Numbered from the stretch's first letter, positions 25,469 to 36,583 are shown. The stretch: DNA of 64,000 nt from Trema orientale (GCA_002914845.1 JXTC01000021.1:1-64000); one strand, 5' to 3'. A program made the numbers and translations. Notes: generated from the letters alone by a model not told the origin.

Positions 25469-26924
25469 CGTGCCAGGGGTTGGATCCCGTCTTGGGACCC
25501 ACTTTTAATAAATTAAATGTCTAACCTTGCATTTTGGGTGTTTTGGATTTGGTGGTGACCTCCGTTTCTCAATCTGAGGCTCCGTTGGAAAAAGTCACTT
25601 TTTCAAGTGAGTATACCAGGATCCCAAAATAACCGTTCGAGCACCTAAGTGATCAATGAGAGTTTTTTTCGAGTATCGTTAGCTTGGTATAGCTACTAAA
25701 TTGAGGTAGGGGTTCAATTACCTATTTTTATATCTATTTTGATTTATAATTGCATTAAAACAGATTTATGAAAAACCATGATTTTACGATGATTTGATAA
25801 ATTGTTGAAATGTGTTGAATTATACTGGAATTAGACTGTGCGGATTTTTATACTTATTTTTTAATTGTGATTATGAGGTAAAACATCGGTGTGCAGCCCA
25901 TATTACAGTAAATCCCAGGATAATAGTAAATGAGATTTTAAAGCATGATTTGATTCATGGATACATAGTTATTGTGAATTGTTACATATTGTACATACCA
26001 TAAGATCACACACTTGAGTTCCATTATTGCATCATGGTAGTTTAGATCATTGGTGAGTTACTACAGCGCTAGGTGAAAGACCTAGGCCCCTGCGCAGGTT
26101 TTTGATTGATACATCTATGGGTAGCATCAGTAAGCTGGGTACCTCTGCTACAGAGGTATTATAGGGCCGTAATAGGAAGATGAAAGCTCATTCATATACT
26201 TGGTTAATTTATGATACGTATAATTATATGGATTTGGTTTTGGTTTTGAATATGAGATTATTCGGGATATCAATTATTTTATAAACTTCGTTTATAGATA
26301 GATTTTGGAAAAGGTATTAACCATACAGATTTGGTAAAAATTACATCCATTCAAAAAGATAATTGAATTTTTACTGAGCATGTGAATGCTCATCCTCTAC
26401 TTCTCCCACTTTCAGGTGTTTGACTATTTGAGGTAGTCGTTTTGATGGATAGATAAGCTGTGCAGCTTATATATGCAGTTCTACTCTTAATCCCTGGTGG
26501 GTGTTCATACTCTGTTGTCTTTCTTTCCTTGTTCAATTATTTAGCCAAGATTAGTAAATCTACTAAGTGGATGTATGAGGGTGATTTCGTAGTTAATTTG
26601 AGAACTTGAAATTACAAATAATTTAATGCAATTATTTTAGACTTTGAATTAAAGTTTTCAATTGAACTCAGCTTACCATAATCTATGAATTATTTATGAG
26701 TTTTCAAATGAATTTATCACAAGCTTTCTTAAACTTTAATGAATATTTTCCTTAAGTAATTAAAGCTACTAAGAGTTTTATTAGTTGTGGAATTTATAAT
26801 AATTTGAGAACAAAAACGAAATTATTTAATACATAATTTCATCTGAATTTTGTAAAACTAATATTTAATTATTCTTTCACCTAAAATTACTAAAAGTCAC
26901 GATTTTCGATTTCAGGTCGTGACA
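25469..26924 (+). mobile_element. Truncated solo LTR of the Ty3/gypsy-type family
   Basis: It shares with the LTR at 41281-43468 (read in reverse) the words GAGGCTCCGTTGGAAA, CACTTTTTCAAGTG, CTTTCAGGTGTTTGAC and CCCTGGTGGGTGTTCATA, and ends GGTCGTGACA at 26924. The first third of the LTR is missing, so there is no target duplication to test. It is a fossil. Confidence 0.75.
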
Positions 26925-27039
26925 AATATTACATATGAAGGATGTGATGAATATTATTAATATTTTTGTTATTGTTGTTCTTGTTATTAGAGGTCCTAAC
27001 AAAAAGATAATAATAATTTAAATATTGCTAAATTGTTAT

Positions 27040-28566
27040 TGCGACGACCTAAAACCCAATACCATGGCTTTTCGTAAATTGATTATAAAACATGACTGAA
27101 ATGGTTAACTTGCAAAACTCAAGGTTAACTTACAAAGCCTTTCAAAGTCCAAACATCGTTTCTAAAATAATAAATTTAATCCACAAAACATTTATATACT
27201 CCAATATCCCAAGGATACGATCATTAAAAATCAAGTCATTTCTCAAAGGCTTTGTAAGTTTTAGAAATAAAATTCCTAAAAGGTTTATAATGTCCTTTTA
27301 CATACGAAGTCCGTAAGCATAGAAAACCTATACATCCATTTGGAAATACTCTCTATAAATGGCTAAATACTTGCCACAGAATTAATATAGAAAGGAAAAA
27401 TGATATAAAACGAACCATATGAGACCTCGAAAATACCCAGTAACTTAATTGGCCAATAGAACATTTAATCGATCATAGTATAACACTTGAAATGAAAATC
27501 TTTGTGTTCTGAAAATATGGGCATGGTTAATTTTTCTAGAAAAATTTAACAAGAACCATATGTAAATTTAAAACCAGCAATAATCAGTGGACATGAAAAC
27601 TTAATAAGAACACTATCATATATCCAAAACTATATTGCATATAATATAAATTAGCAAAACAATAAGGGCTCTTATCTTCCCATAACAAACCAGAGTTAAC
27701 CTTATTAGTGTATGAATTAGTATTATGACCTAACTCGTATATGATCATGTCTACAAGGAAGTCCTTGAGCAGGTTTACTCTTTCACTAAAGTTGGGGTTA
27801 TAGCCATATAATAGGATTCTCACACAGTTAATTTCACGAACTCTCACTATCAGCGGGGTCATAGCTACTTGTATCTTAAACTAGTTCTTGAGTATGATCT
27901 TATAATATGTGAAATAAGAAGCAATAATAAAACATCCATGTAGTGTTTATTTATTCTAAAATATGTGCTTGTCTTTATTTAAAACTATTTTTGTGCTCTC
28001 AAAATTGTCAGCATAACAAATATATTTTGAGCAATCTCAAAATTAAAACCTACACAAAAATTATATATGAAAATCCAAGAGCAATTCTTAATATCTCAAA
28101 TCTGCCAAAATAGAACATAAAACAGTTCAAATCAACATAATTAACAAATTCTAAAAGTCTTACAATATATCCAATTTTAATCACAACTATTTTAAGATAA
28201 GCTAATTGAATCTCGTACATCTGCGGGATAGCTAAGCCAAGTTATTGGGTACTTAGGATGTCTTGATGATTGATTAGACGTTCCATAAACTCTTTGATTC
28301 ACTTTGAGAATTGTATTTCTATTATAACTTCGAATAGCGAAATAGACCTCACTACTGAATTGGAACATCAAAATTAGATTTCGTTTGTACCTACTTCTTG
28401 AATTGGGCTATAGGGCCAAAAGATGAGCCTTAGGCGCACTCTAATTTATATATAGAATTGTTGTAGCAAAACAAATCATACTACATAATTTCTTCTCAAT
28501 AACAACCTAATGGAATCATGTGTTTTAGTGTGCATTAAAATTGTTAAATGTATTTATTTATTCTCT
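27040..28566 (-). mobile_element. Fossil gypsy-type LTR, right arm of the inverted repeat
   Basis: It begins with a decayed LTR end (GCGACGACCT). From 27275 to 28566 it is the inverted counterpart of 95-1420. It retains the LTR landmark CACTACTGAATTGG. It shows the uninterrupted site where the left arm carries a CACTA element. Old and broken; non-coding. Confidence 0.6.
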
Positions 28567-28574
28567 TCCCTTTC

Positions 28575-30110
28575 TCATGGCATTTATATAATTTTTATTA
28601 TATCTAGATTACTTTAGAAGTGGAGAATGAGTCTTTAAATTAGAAGAATATTATCTTCCTCTGTTAAAATTTACTATTATCAAAGTTTTTGGTTTTTTTT
28701 TTTAAATGATAAGTTTGTGGATCTTTAAATGAAAAAAAAAAGGAAAGAAAATTTACCAGTCAGTTAGAGAATATGAAAAACAACTGAAATTTTTTAATTT
28801 TGTTGAGAAGATCTACTTAGGCAAAGACGGTAAAAAAAATAAAAAGGAAAAAAAAAAGAACAAAATTGGAGTTTCTCTAGCAAGATGAAAAACAAATATA
28901 AAAGAAAAAGAAGAAATAGATTAATATCTTTTTTTCTATGTTAAAAATTAGAGCAATACTATAGGGCATACTATTGGTGCCTAACAATACATAAGGTGTA
29001 ATTCTGTTACTGAATAATTATAATCAATAAACTAAGTCATACATGAGTCTCACTTAAAGTATGATTATGATTATAATTAGTTTGTATGGTGTTGAGCACC
29101 ATATGATACCCCTTAATTAGCATTATTTCAAAACTTAACGTGACAACTGCTGCACAAAAATATAATATTACATTGCAATATAATGTTTGGTTAAGAAGTG
29201 ATACTATAAATTTTGATATATACACAAAAAATGAGTTATAGATTTTTGGAACGTCTAAAATAGACTTTGAGCTAAACCGATTGGGTATTTAATTATTTAT
29301 TTTTGAGCTAAGCCCAATTGGGTATTTATTGACATACATGGATACATGTATGGTATTTATTTGTTTAATTTTTATTATATCCAGATTGCTTTAGGAGTGG
29401 AGAATGAGCCTTTAAATTAGAAGAATATTATCTTCCTCTGCTAAAATTTATTATTATCAAAGTTTTCATTTTTTTTTAACCATAAGTTTTGTAGATCTTT
29501 AAATTTTAAAAACAAAAGAAAAGAAAGAAAATTTACCACTCAATCAGAGAGTATGAAAAAAAATGCAAATTTTCAAAGTTTTGTTGAGAAGATCTATTTA
29601 GGCAAAGATGGTAAAAAAAAAAATAGAAAGGGAAAAAAAAAGAATAAAATTGGAGTTTCTCTAGCAAGAAGAAAAATAAATATAAAAGAAAAAGAAGAAA
29701 TAGATTAATATCATTTTTTTCTTTGTTAAAAATTAGAGCAATACTATAGGTACCATTGGTGCCCAACACTACATGAGATGTAATTCTGTTACTGAATAAT
29801 TATAATCAATAAACTGAGTCATATGTGAGTCTCATTGAAAGTATAATTATAATTAGCTTGTATGATGTTGAGCACTATATAGTACCTCTTAATTAGCATT
29901 ATTTCAAAACTTAATGTGACAACTGCTGCACAAAAATATAATATTATATGGCAATATAATTTTTGGTTAAGAAGTGCTATTATAAATTATGATATATACA
30001 CATAAAATGAGTTTATAGATTTTTAAAACGTCTAAAATAAACTTTGAGCTAAACCGATTGGGCATTTAATTATTTATTTTTGAGCTAAGCCCAATTGGGT
30101 TTTTATTGAC
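28575..30110. repeat. Tandem duplication of a ~770-bp upstream block of the kinase gene
   Basis: Copy A (28575-29340) and copy B (29350-30110) share GGAGAATGAG, AGAAGAATATTATCTTCCTC, GGAGTTTCTCTAGCAAGA, GTTGAGCAC and GAGCTAAACCGATTGGG. Copy B abuts the promoter of the MKK-like gene. A third, inverted copy is at about 1500-2214. An AT-rich MITE-like core (GAGCAATACTATAGG ... ACTGCTGCACAAAAATATAA) is part of the unit. Confidence 0.85.
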
Positions 30111-30247
30111 ATACATGGATACAAAGAGACCATCTTTTTGAAAAAGTATTAAACAAATGGGTAGAGGGACACAAAAGGGAAGGTATTGGATTAGTATCCA
30201 AGTAATAAGGCCACGAAAAGAAAAGGAAAGTAGCGTCAACTTTCACT

Positions 30248-30255
30248 TATAAAAA
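30248..30255 (+). promoter_or_regulatory. TATA box of the MKK-like gene
   Basis: TATAAAAA precedes AACCCAAACGG about 150 bp upstream of the start codon. The canonical MKK at 36546 has the weaker TGTAAAAA at the matching place, followed by the same CCCAAACGG word. Confidence 0.6.
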
Positions 30256-30366
30256 CCCAAACGGATCACCGCTACTCATCTCATTCCCGCTCCCATTGAA
30301 TCGAAAGCAAATTCAAAAAATCAATCAAAATCCCCCCACCACCCAAAAAAAAAAAAAAATCCAATC

Positions 30367-30375
30367 AAACCCTAA
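30367..30375 (+). promoter_or_regulatory. telo-box (AAACCCTAA) in the MKK-like 5' leader
   Basis: AAACCCTAA is a known plant promoter or leader element. It lies 26 bp before the start codon and is conserved at the same place in the second MKK (36584-36592, minus strand). A CTCC-rich stretch separates it from the ATG in both genes. Confidence 0.55.
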
Positions 30376-30400
30376 CCCTTTTCTCCTCTGCTCTCCTCCT

Positions 30401-31270
30401 ATGGCCGTCGTCGGAGAACCTCGAAAGCTCAATCTCGCCGACAAGAACAACAAGTCGTTCTCCGCCGCCGACCTCGCAAAGCTCCAAGTTCTCGGCCGTG
30501 GGAACGGCAGAACCGTATACAAAGTCCGCCACAGGCTCACCTCCGAGACGTACGCCCTCAAGCTCATCCATGGCGTCCCCACCGACCCCGCCTCCCGCCG
30601 CCAACTCATCCGCGAGATGAGCATCCTCCGCCGTACGGACTCGCCCCACGTGGTCCGCTGCCACGAGATCTTTGAGAAGCCTTCTGGGGAGATGGCCATC
30701 CTCATGGAGTACATGGACTCCGGAACACTCGAGACCCTTCTCAGATCTCAGGGCACTTTCTCCGAATACGAACTCGCCGACGTGGCTCAGAAGGTCCTCA
30801 AAGGCCTCCACTACCTCCACTCCCACAACATCGTCCACCGCGGCATCAAGCCCGCCAATATCCTCGTCAACTCAAAGATGGAGGTCAAGATATCCGATTT
30901 CCGAGTCAGCAAGACGTTGGACGCAGCGTGCACCTCCTACGTCGGTGCCTGCGCCTACATGAGCCCCGAGCAGTTCGACCCCGCAACTTATGGCGGGAGC
31001 AACGGTTCCGCTGGGGATATTTGGAGCTTGGGTCTTACTCTAATGGAGCTTTACATGGGCCACTTTCCCTTGTTCCCACCAGCCGCTCAGAAACCCAATT
31101 TTCCCACCCTGATGTTTGCGATTTGCTTCGGCGAGCCACCTGCTTTGCCCCGAGCCGCCTCCCAAGAGTTGAGGAGCTTCCTTGCGTGTTGCTTGCACAA
31201 GGACTCGACCAAGAGGTGGTCTGCCGCTCAGTTGTTGTCTCACCCGTTCGTCATGAGCTATTTTGGATAG
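30401..31270 (+). CDS. Group D MAPK kinase paralogue with lost catalytic residues (probable pseudokinase)
   Basis: This intronless 289-residue protein is clearly a plant group D MKK (MKK7/MKK9 type). It has the hallmark VGxCAYMSPE.FDP block and ends KRWSAAQLLSHPF. The start is set at the ATG at 30401 because the leader upstream aligns with the leader of the second MKK, and the frame before it has no ATG. Lys54 (ALK) and Glu72 of helix C are kept. The catalytic-loop HRD is HRG (Gly148), the DFG is DFR (Arg168), and the third glycine of the P-loop is Arg37 (GRGNGR). The activation segment is about three residues shorter after VSK, GT has become GA, and SPER has become SPEQ. The N-terminal LxLxL docking site of the paralogue is missing. 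The reading frame is nevertheless fully open, so it may encode a kinase-dead regulator. Alternatively it is a young pseudogene. Confidence 0.88.
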   Translation: MAVVGEPRKLNLADKNNKSFSAADLAKLQVLGRGNGRTVYKVRHRLTSETYALKLIHGVPTDPASRRQLIREMSILRRTDSPHVVRCHEIFEKPSGEMAILMEYMDSGTLETLLRSQGTFSEYELADVAQKVLKGLHYLHSHNIVHRGIKPANILVNSKMEVKISDFRVSKTLDAACTSYVGACAYMSPEQFDPATYGGSNGSAGDIWSLGLTLMELYMGHFPLFPPAAQKPNFPTLMFAICFGEPPALPRAASQELRSFLACCLHKDSTKRWSAAQLLSHPFVMSYFG

Positions 31271-31342
31271 CCACCTCTGATCAGTACTTGTTCATTCCTT
31301 TTTTCTTTTTCTTCTTTTTTTTTTTGTTTGTATATATATATA

Positions 31343-31466
31343 GCTTAATTAATTAAGACTGCTACTCCCCACTTTAATTTGTTGTAATCTTCTATAGTTT
31401 TGACGCTTAATTAATTGAGACTGCTATTCCCCACTTTAATTTGTTGTAATCTTCTATAGTTTTGAC
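31343..31466 (+). repeat. Tandem 62-bp duplication in the 3' flank of the MKK-like gene
   Basis: The unit GCTTAATTAATTRAGACTGC ... TATAGTTTTGAC is present twice (31343-31404, 31405-31466). A single related word (AGCTTAATTAGGACTGCTGC) lies in the 3' flank of the other MKK, so the duplication arose after the genes separated. Confidence 0.9.
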
Positions 31467-33350
31467 TATGTCTATATTGAGATATCCATATATACCTACC
31501 TAATATATATAAGAATCAAATTGGCTATTTCGTAGCAAGAATATTTGATCACTAAAGTCTATTATTGTTTGCTGGAACTTAACTTTGTTGCGTTTATAGC
31601 TTTTCTTTTCCCTTTTTCTTTTTTCTTTTTTTTTTTTACGGCAATTGGTAAATATGTTGTGGTACAGTTAACAAAAAGATTCATTCGTGATACCATGTGA
31701 AACATTTGTTGAAGAACTATTTTCGGAGTTGGTAGTGTCATAATACGATGGTTTCTTTTTTTTTTTTTTTAAGCTTAGAAATAGAGACATTTTTTTTGTA
31801 TAAAGACTCGTTAATATGAAGTTAATATAAAGACTTGTCGTTTTTACTAATAAATATTGATCACTTTCAAAACTCCAACTTGAGATTACGCCATTGTGTC
31901 TTGTGAAGCAACTAGAGTCTGCTTCTGAAATTAGGCATGCATCTAAACTTTAAAATTAATTAATTTCAAATCTTGGTTTAGATATCAAACGGATTTCTGA
32001 ATTTGGACAAGGCTTTAGATATATCTTTGTATAATAGTTGTAATTTATGGAAAATTCTATTGTAAGAGTGCAAAATTAAAAAAGAACATACAAGTGAGAG
32101 TGTTTTTTAAGCCATCATATTTAAATCGTATGGTCATAGAGACATCGATTCTATGCAATACACTATGTAGCCTACCACATCAAACTTTTGCTCGACTAGG
32201 TTAAAAAAGAAAATGAAAAGAACAGAACTTAAAAAAATAATAATAAAATAAAATAAAAACTGATAATAGAAAAATGAAACAAATAAGAAGAAAAAAGAGT
32301 AATGTAAATATCTCCAATTCCAATTCAAGATTACCAATTCAAGTGATAACTTTGAAAATTTTTTCTCGTGGTGCTGCGAATTTTTTATCGAGAAATTAGG
32401 GAGAAAATTAAAAAAAATTGAACTAATTCATTAAAAAGGACACTGAACAATGAAGGACCTCATAGAACATTTAAGATACTTAGGCATTAAATAATGATCC
32501 CATCTTCTTGTGTTTATGCTCTTTTTATTTATTTATTTTTTTGGGGAGGAGAATGGTTCATCTTTTGAAATTGAGGAGAAAGAAAAAGAGAATGTAATTT
32601 CAAATACAGAACCAAGCCATCTCAAACTCCTTTAAGGCTAACTACAAATTTTTTTAGATCTCTCTCTTCCTCTACCAAAGATGTTCACATGACTACCATT
32701 AATTTTATTGTGCTTCACCCATCACTAGGGGGACTGAGTCATTGATGTCTTCCTCACAAAATTTGCCAATCTCTAGCTAGATTCAATAGGAGCGAAAACC
32801 CCCTTTGCGATTTCGTTCTCCCTTTGCGATTTCGTTCTCCTTGACCTGGATGGCAAAGCAGAGCAACAATGGTGTTTTCTCTCCTTGTCCTTGGGTATTT
32901 TTTTTTTTTGTACCCATTTCTATTTTGAGTTTATTTCACATGCGATGCGGTGCATCGTACCTTCAAGACACAAATTCTATTTTATCTATTTATTTCCATC
33001 CAATGAATTAAAAAACACTCCTACATGTAGGAGCTTTTTTGTCACTTCTACAGTAGAATCCTCCGTAATTTATATATAAGGCAATTATTTTCCCCTCTCT
33101 ATTTTCTACTTTTACTTGAGATGTCTCCTGTTTCTAAAGGGGTGCAATAGAGTGCAATATGAATCGGAGCCTTTTTCGGAGAGAACAACTGAAAAACGTA
33201 TAGACAACCATGAGAGAGTTATAAAATCATAGCGAAAAATATTTGCAATGGGAATGACAATACAAATGCGAAAGCCTAATATCATGAATATTTCAGTCAC
33301 ATTATGAGAAGAGAATATACGAGGAGAATTAATTCAGTAATAAAAGACTG
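31467..33350. other. Intergenic, no supported gene
   Basis: The stretch is AT-rich. A 19-bp direct tandem (CCCTTTGCGATTTCGTTCT) lies at 32801-32838. Short open frames at 32805-33300 have no recognised motif. I see nothing else. Confidence 0.5.
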
Positions 33351-34302
33351 TCATTACACTAGAAATAGAGAAAATTCTACAATAATAGATCAAAACCAAA
33401 AAATAAGGTCCTACACATTGGTGAACACATTTTTCAATTAGAGTGTGCTGATCTCTATTAGAAACCTTGCTATAGTTCATTAAAGTGTTGTAAGACACTC
33501 AAAGTTAAACTTTAATTTATAAATCATCGCTTAACTCACGCAGAAATATGCATGATCTTGAGATATGTTGACAATGACGCTTATGCTGACCATGAGCAAA
33601 GAATTATTCGTAAAAGTAGTCTCAGTTAAACCAGAAGAATCTTCTAAAAGTGATTCCAAAAGTCAACCTTATATGACGACATAACCATATATATATCATT
33701 TTGGTAATGAAATCGTATGTTATATGTAATATAGGTTTTGAAGCTATATATTTTATTTCCTTCTAAAATCGACGCTCTTAGTCCGTTTCCAAGGAATTAA
33801 TCAAAATTAACGGTCAGACTTTAGTTTAATTTTCTTTTTACAATGCAAAAGCACTCTGCAGATTCTAACTAAGTACTACAAGGCTTATAGATGCATGTAG
33901 GTACTAGTTACTAGTTTCTACCAAAGCTTAGTTAGAGGATATCACGAAGAGAGCGTAGTGATTTTAACTTTAATTCTTAAGGAAATATCTTTAGTACCTT
34001 TGACAAGTTGATCAGTTGAGTTCAAGACAAAGGAGTTTTTATGACGGAATTGGGAACAGGAAACCATGAATGTGATAGCTAGCATGCTAGCTAGCAATTT
34101 ATATAGAGAACCTCAACTGGAATTGTACTTAGCATTTCCTATTCCTTTGCCTTGCAAATCATGTGGAGTCTCATAAAAAGGCTAATTTTATGACGGAAGG
34201 AAAGCATGGCGAGGGATCGGGACAAATCGTCAAAATGCATGGTTGAGGAATCACAGTGCACTTCTAACTTCTATTTTAGGCTATCTAGTTCTGCTTAAAA
34301 TC
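33351..34302 (+). pseudogene. Decayed MIR399 duplicate (hairpin deleted)
   Basis: This block is a direct duplicate of 44982-45965, alignable from TCATTACACT to GGCTATCTAG. Shared words include GCTGACCATGAGCAAAGAAT, TTAAACCAGAAGAATCTT, TTAACGGTCAGACTT and GGTTGAGGAATCACAGTGCA. Immediately after that last word (34260) the copy jumps to the 3' flank, so the loop, the star arm and the mature miR399 arm (about 90 bp) are absent. The two P1BS-like sites of the intact copy are degraded here (GCTTATGC at 33579, GCATTTCC at 34132). A TATA-like ATTTATATAGAG remains at about 34098. It can therefore make no miR399. Confidence 0.8.
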
Positions 34303-34334
34303 ATGTACAAAGCTGGTAATTTGAACATGGCCTA

Positions 34335-34612
34335 ATGGGCGGCCCAGCCCAGCCCGTTCATATGAGGGCCCGGGCTAAGCCAGCCCTACACCCAGGGCCA
34401 AGTTGGGCTTGAGAATCTCGACCCAAACCGTTTTTTTTTTTTTTTTTAGGACCTAGAATTCTGGGCCCTTCTTGTTGTAAAACTTTTTTAGGGCTCAGAA
34501 TATTGTTGTAAAAAGAAAGGACCGGAAACGAATTGGAGTGGGCTAGCGGGCCAACGGGCCCAGGTCAAGCTCTATTTTTTATGGGCTGGCCCAGCCCGAC
34601 CGATCAAAAATC
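34335..34612. repeat. GGCCC-rich palindromic repeat
   Basis: The ends carry GGGCGGCCCAGCCCAGCCC and, inverted, GGGCTGGGCCAGCCCAT. The interior has further GGGCCC words and a poly-T tract. It resembles terminal regions of plant non-autonomous hAT-like elements. Boundaries are uncertain and no clear target duplication was found. Confidence 0.4.
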
Positions 34613-35628
34613 TGTTTGATATCTAAAGCAAGATCCGATGTTTAATTTGGGTGCCTAATTTCATAAGCATATTACAGTGGCTTTACACCACACAAGGAGC
34701 AAGGAGAAATCCGAAGTAGGTGTTTTGAAAGTCATTTATTAGTAAAAACGAAACCCATAATATTAAACTTCACGTTATGACTACAACTAGAAAAGTTGTG
34801 ACCATGTGATAGCAGCAAAAACAATTCAGCTGATCACAGAGTACAGTAGAATCAACCACATCAAAACTTGTCTATGAGGCATGCGACACTGAAGAAATAT
34901 CAACACAATTCAGTTGATTATACATGATGAGGTCAAAAGTTAAAGTTCGGAAACTTTGCCTAAATAATAAAAAAAACAAACATAATAAGATCGAACCATT
35001 TAAATAAATGCAGACAAAGTCAATCAAAGATCTTGAAAATCAGATACAATTCCACGTGGTAATTGAACTTGAAGGTTTTCACATGGAATCACGAACCTTT
35101 TGTTAACTGTCTCACTTATGTTAACTCCACAGCATACTAAATATTTCCCATAAATAATTGATAAACGCAACAAATTTTAGGTACCAAACTTATGTACTTT
35201 AAGTGATCAAATTTCTTCTATTTGATACATATGAATACCTCAATAGTCAATTATGTAATGCATAGTCCTATAATTGCAACGACTAAAACAAATATGAGCA
35301 ATTGAAAAATAAAATAAAATGAACAACACAAACAGAACAAAATTGATTTCATTGATACAAATTAACAGCAGATTTGTACTGTTTTGAAAGAACCAACTAT
35401 AACTAAATAAGAGAATATGTAGTTTAAAAGGGCAGGATAAATTGAGGTAATTAATCTCAATCAAAACAGAACAGTATGCAGTGCAGCAGTCCTAATTAAG
35501 CTGTACAAAAAAAAAAAAAAGAATGAATTCGGCCAGTACGGTATATACAATGAACAACTCATAGCTCAAACCTTAGGCGAATCGGATCGGGCATTCGGGT
35601 CAGACACAAAAATACGATCTTTTAGCCT
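34613..35628. other. Intergenic, 3' flank of the canonical MKK
   Basis: There is no supported gene. The part nearest the MKK (35460-35628) is its probable 3' untranslated region on the minus strand, with a poly-T tract and AGCTTAATTAGGACTGC shared with the paralogue. Confidence 0.5.
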
Positions 35629-36546
35629 CTACAAACGAAGGAACGGGTGACCCAGCAACTGAGCGGCAGACCACCTCTTGCTTGACTCCTTCTGCAAGCA
35701 ACACCCAAGGAAGCTACGGAACTCTTCGGAGGCGCCTTCGGGCAAGGCAGGCAGTGGCTCGCCGAAGCAAATGGCGAACATAAGGGTCAGAAAATCGGGT
35801 CTCTGCCCTGGGCGAAGCAGAGGAAAGTGGCCCATGTAAAGCTCCATCAGAGTAAGACCCAAGCTCCAAATGTCCCCAGCGGAACCGTCGTATTCCCCGC
35901 CGTAAGTTCCGGGGTCGAACCGCTCGGGGCTCATGTAGGCGCAGGTCCCGACGTAGGTGGTGCACGCTTCCAGAGTCCGGCACAGGATTTTGCCGACTCC
36001 GAAATCGGCGATCTTGACCTCCATCTTCGAGTTGACGAGGATATTGGCGGGCTTGATGTCGCGGTGGACGATCTTGTGGGAGTGGAGGTAGTGGAGGCCT
36101 TTGAGGACTTTCCGAGCCACGTCAGCGATTTCGGATTCGGAGAAGGTGCCCTGAGATCTGAGGAGCGTCTCGAGCGTTCCGGAGTCCATGTACTCCATGA
36201 GGATGGCGATCTCTCCCGAAGGCCTCTCGAAGATCCCGTGGCAGCGGACCACGTGGGGCGAGTCCGTACGGCGGAGGATGTCCGTCTCGCGGATGAGTTG
36301 GCGGCGGGAGGCGGGGTCGGTGGTTGCGCCGCCATGGATGAGCTTGAGGGCGAAGGTCTCGGAGGTGGCCTTGTGGCGGACTTTGTAGACGGTCCCGCCG
36401 CTTCCATGGCCGAGAACTTGGAGCTTTTCGAGGTCGGCGGCGAAGGAGGATGAGCGGTTGTTCTCGGCCGCGGGAGGGCGTGGATCGGAGATTTCGGGCA
36501 AGTGGAGGCGGAGATTGAGCAGTCGAGGTTCTCGGACGACGGTCAT
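35629..36546 (-). CDS. MKK9: MAPK kinase, group D (MKK7/MKK9-like)
   Basis: This intronless gene encodes a 305-residue dual-specificity MAPK kinase. Such kinases phosphorylate the TxY motif of plant MAPKs (MPK3/MPK6 type) in stress, ethylene and defence signalling. The N-terminus has a MAPK docking site: basic residues then L12-x-L14-x-L16 within LNLRLHLPEIS. Kinase landmarks: P-loop GHGSGG (46-51), Lys68, Glu87, HRDIKPAN (161-168), DFG (181-183), an activation segment with Thr191 and Thr197 in the plant S/T-x5-S/T pattern, and VGTCAYMSPERFDP typical of group D. Length is usual for the group. The ATG at 36546 is chosen because the N-terminus matches MKK9-type proteins from the first residues. 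It is GC-rich against AT-rich flanks. It faces the degenerate paralogue at 30401-31270 tail to tail, 4.4 kb apart. MKK7 versus MKK9 orthology cannot be settled by eye. Confidence 0.95.
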   Translation of the reverse strand: MTVVREPRLLNLRLHLPEISDPRPPAAENNRSSSFAADLEKLQVLGHGSGGTVYKVRHKATSETFALKLIHGGATTDPASRRQLIRETDILRRTDSPHVVRCHGIFERPSGEIAILMEYMDSGTLETLLRSQGTFSESEIADVARKVLKGLHYLHSHKIVHRDIKPANILVNSKMEVKIADFGVGKILCRTLEACTTYVGTCAYMSPERFDPGTYGGEYDGSAGDIWSLGLTLMELYMGHFPLLRPGQRPDFLTLMFAICFGEPLPALPEGASEEFRSFLGCCLQKESSKRWSAAQLLGHPFLRL

Positions 36547-36583
36547 GGGAGGAGAGGAGAGGAGATTAGGGCTAGGCTTAGGG

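Noticed and set aside
30296-30400. Extended N-terminus of the MKK-like gene starting at TTG
   Set aside because: There is no ATG in this stretch, and the sequence aligns with the untranslated leader of the other MKK. The ATG at 30401 matches the conserved N-terminus.
30325-30838. Long open frames on the minus strand under the MKK-like gene
   Set aside because: These are antisense shadows of a GC-rich coding sequence with no recognisable domain; the same effect is seen under the second MKK (35827-36453).
33112-33300. Possible organellar DNA insertion with a 62-codon frame
   Set aside because: The base composition hinted at plastid or mitochondrial origin, but I could not match it to any organelle gene.
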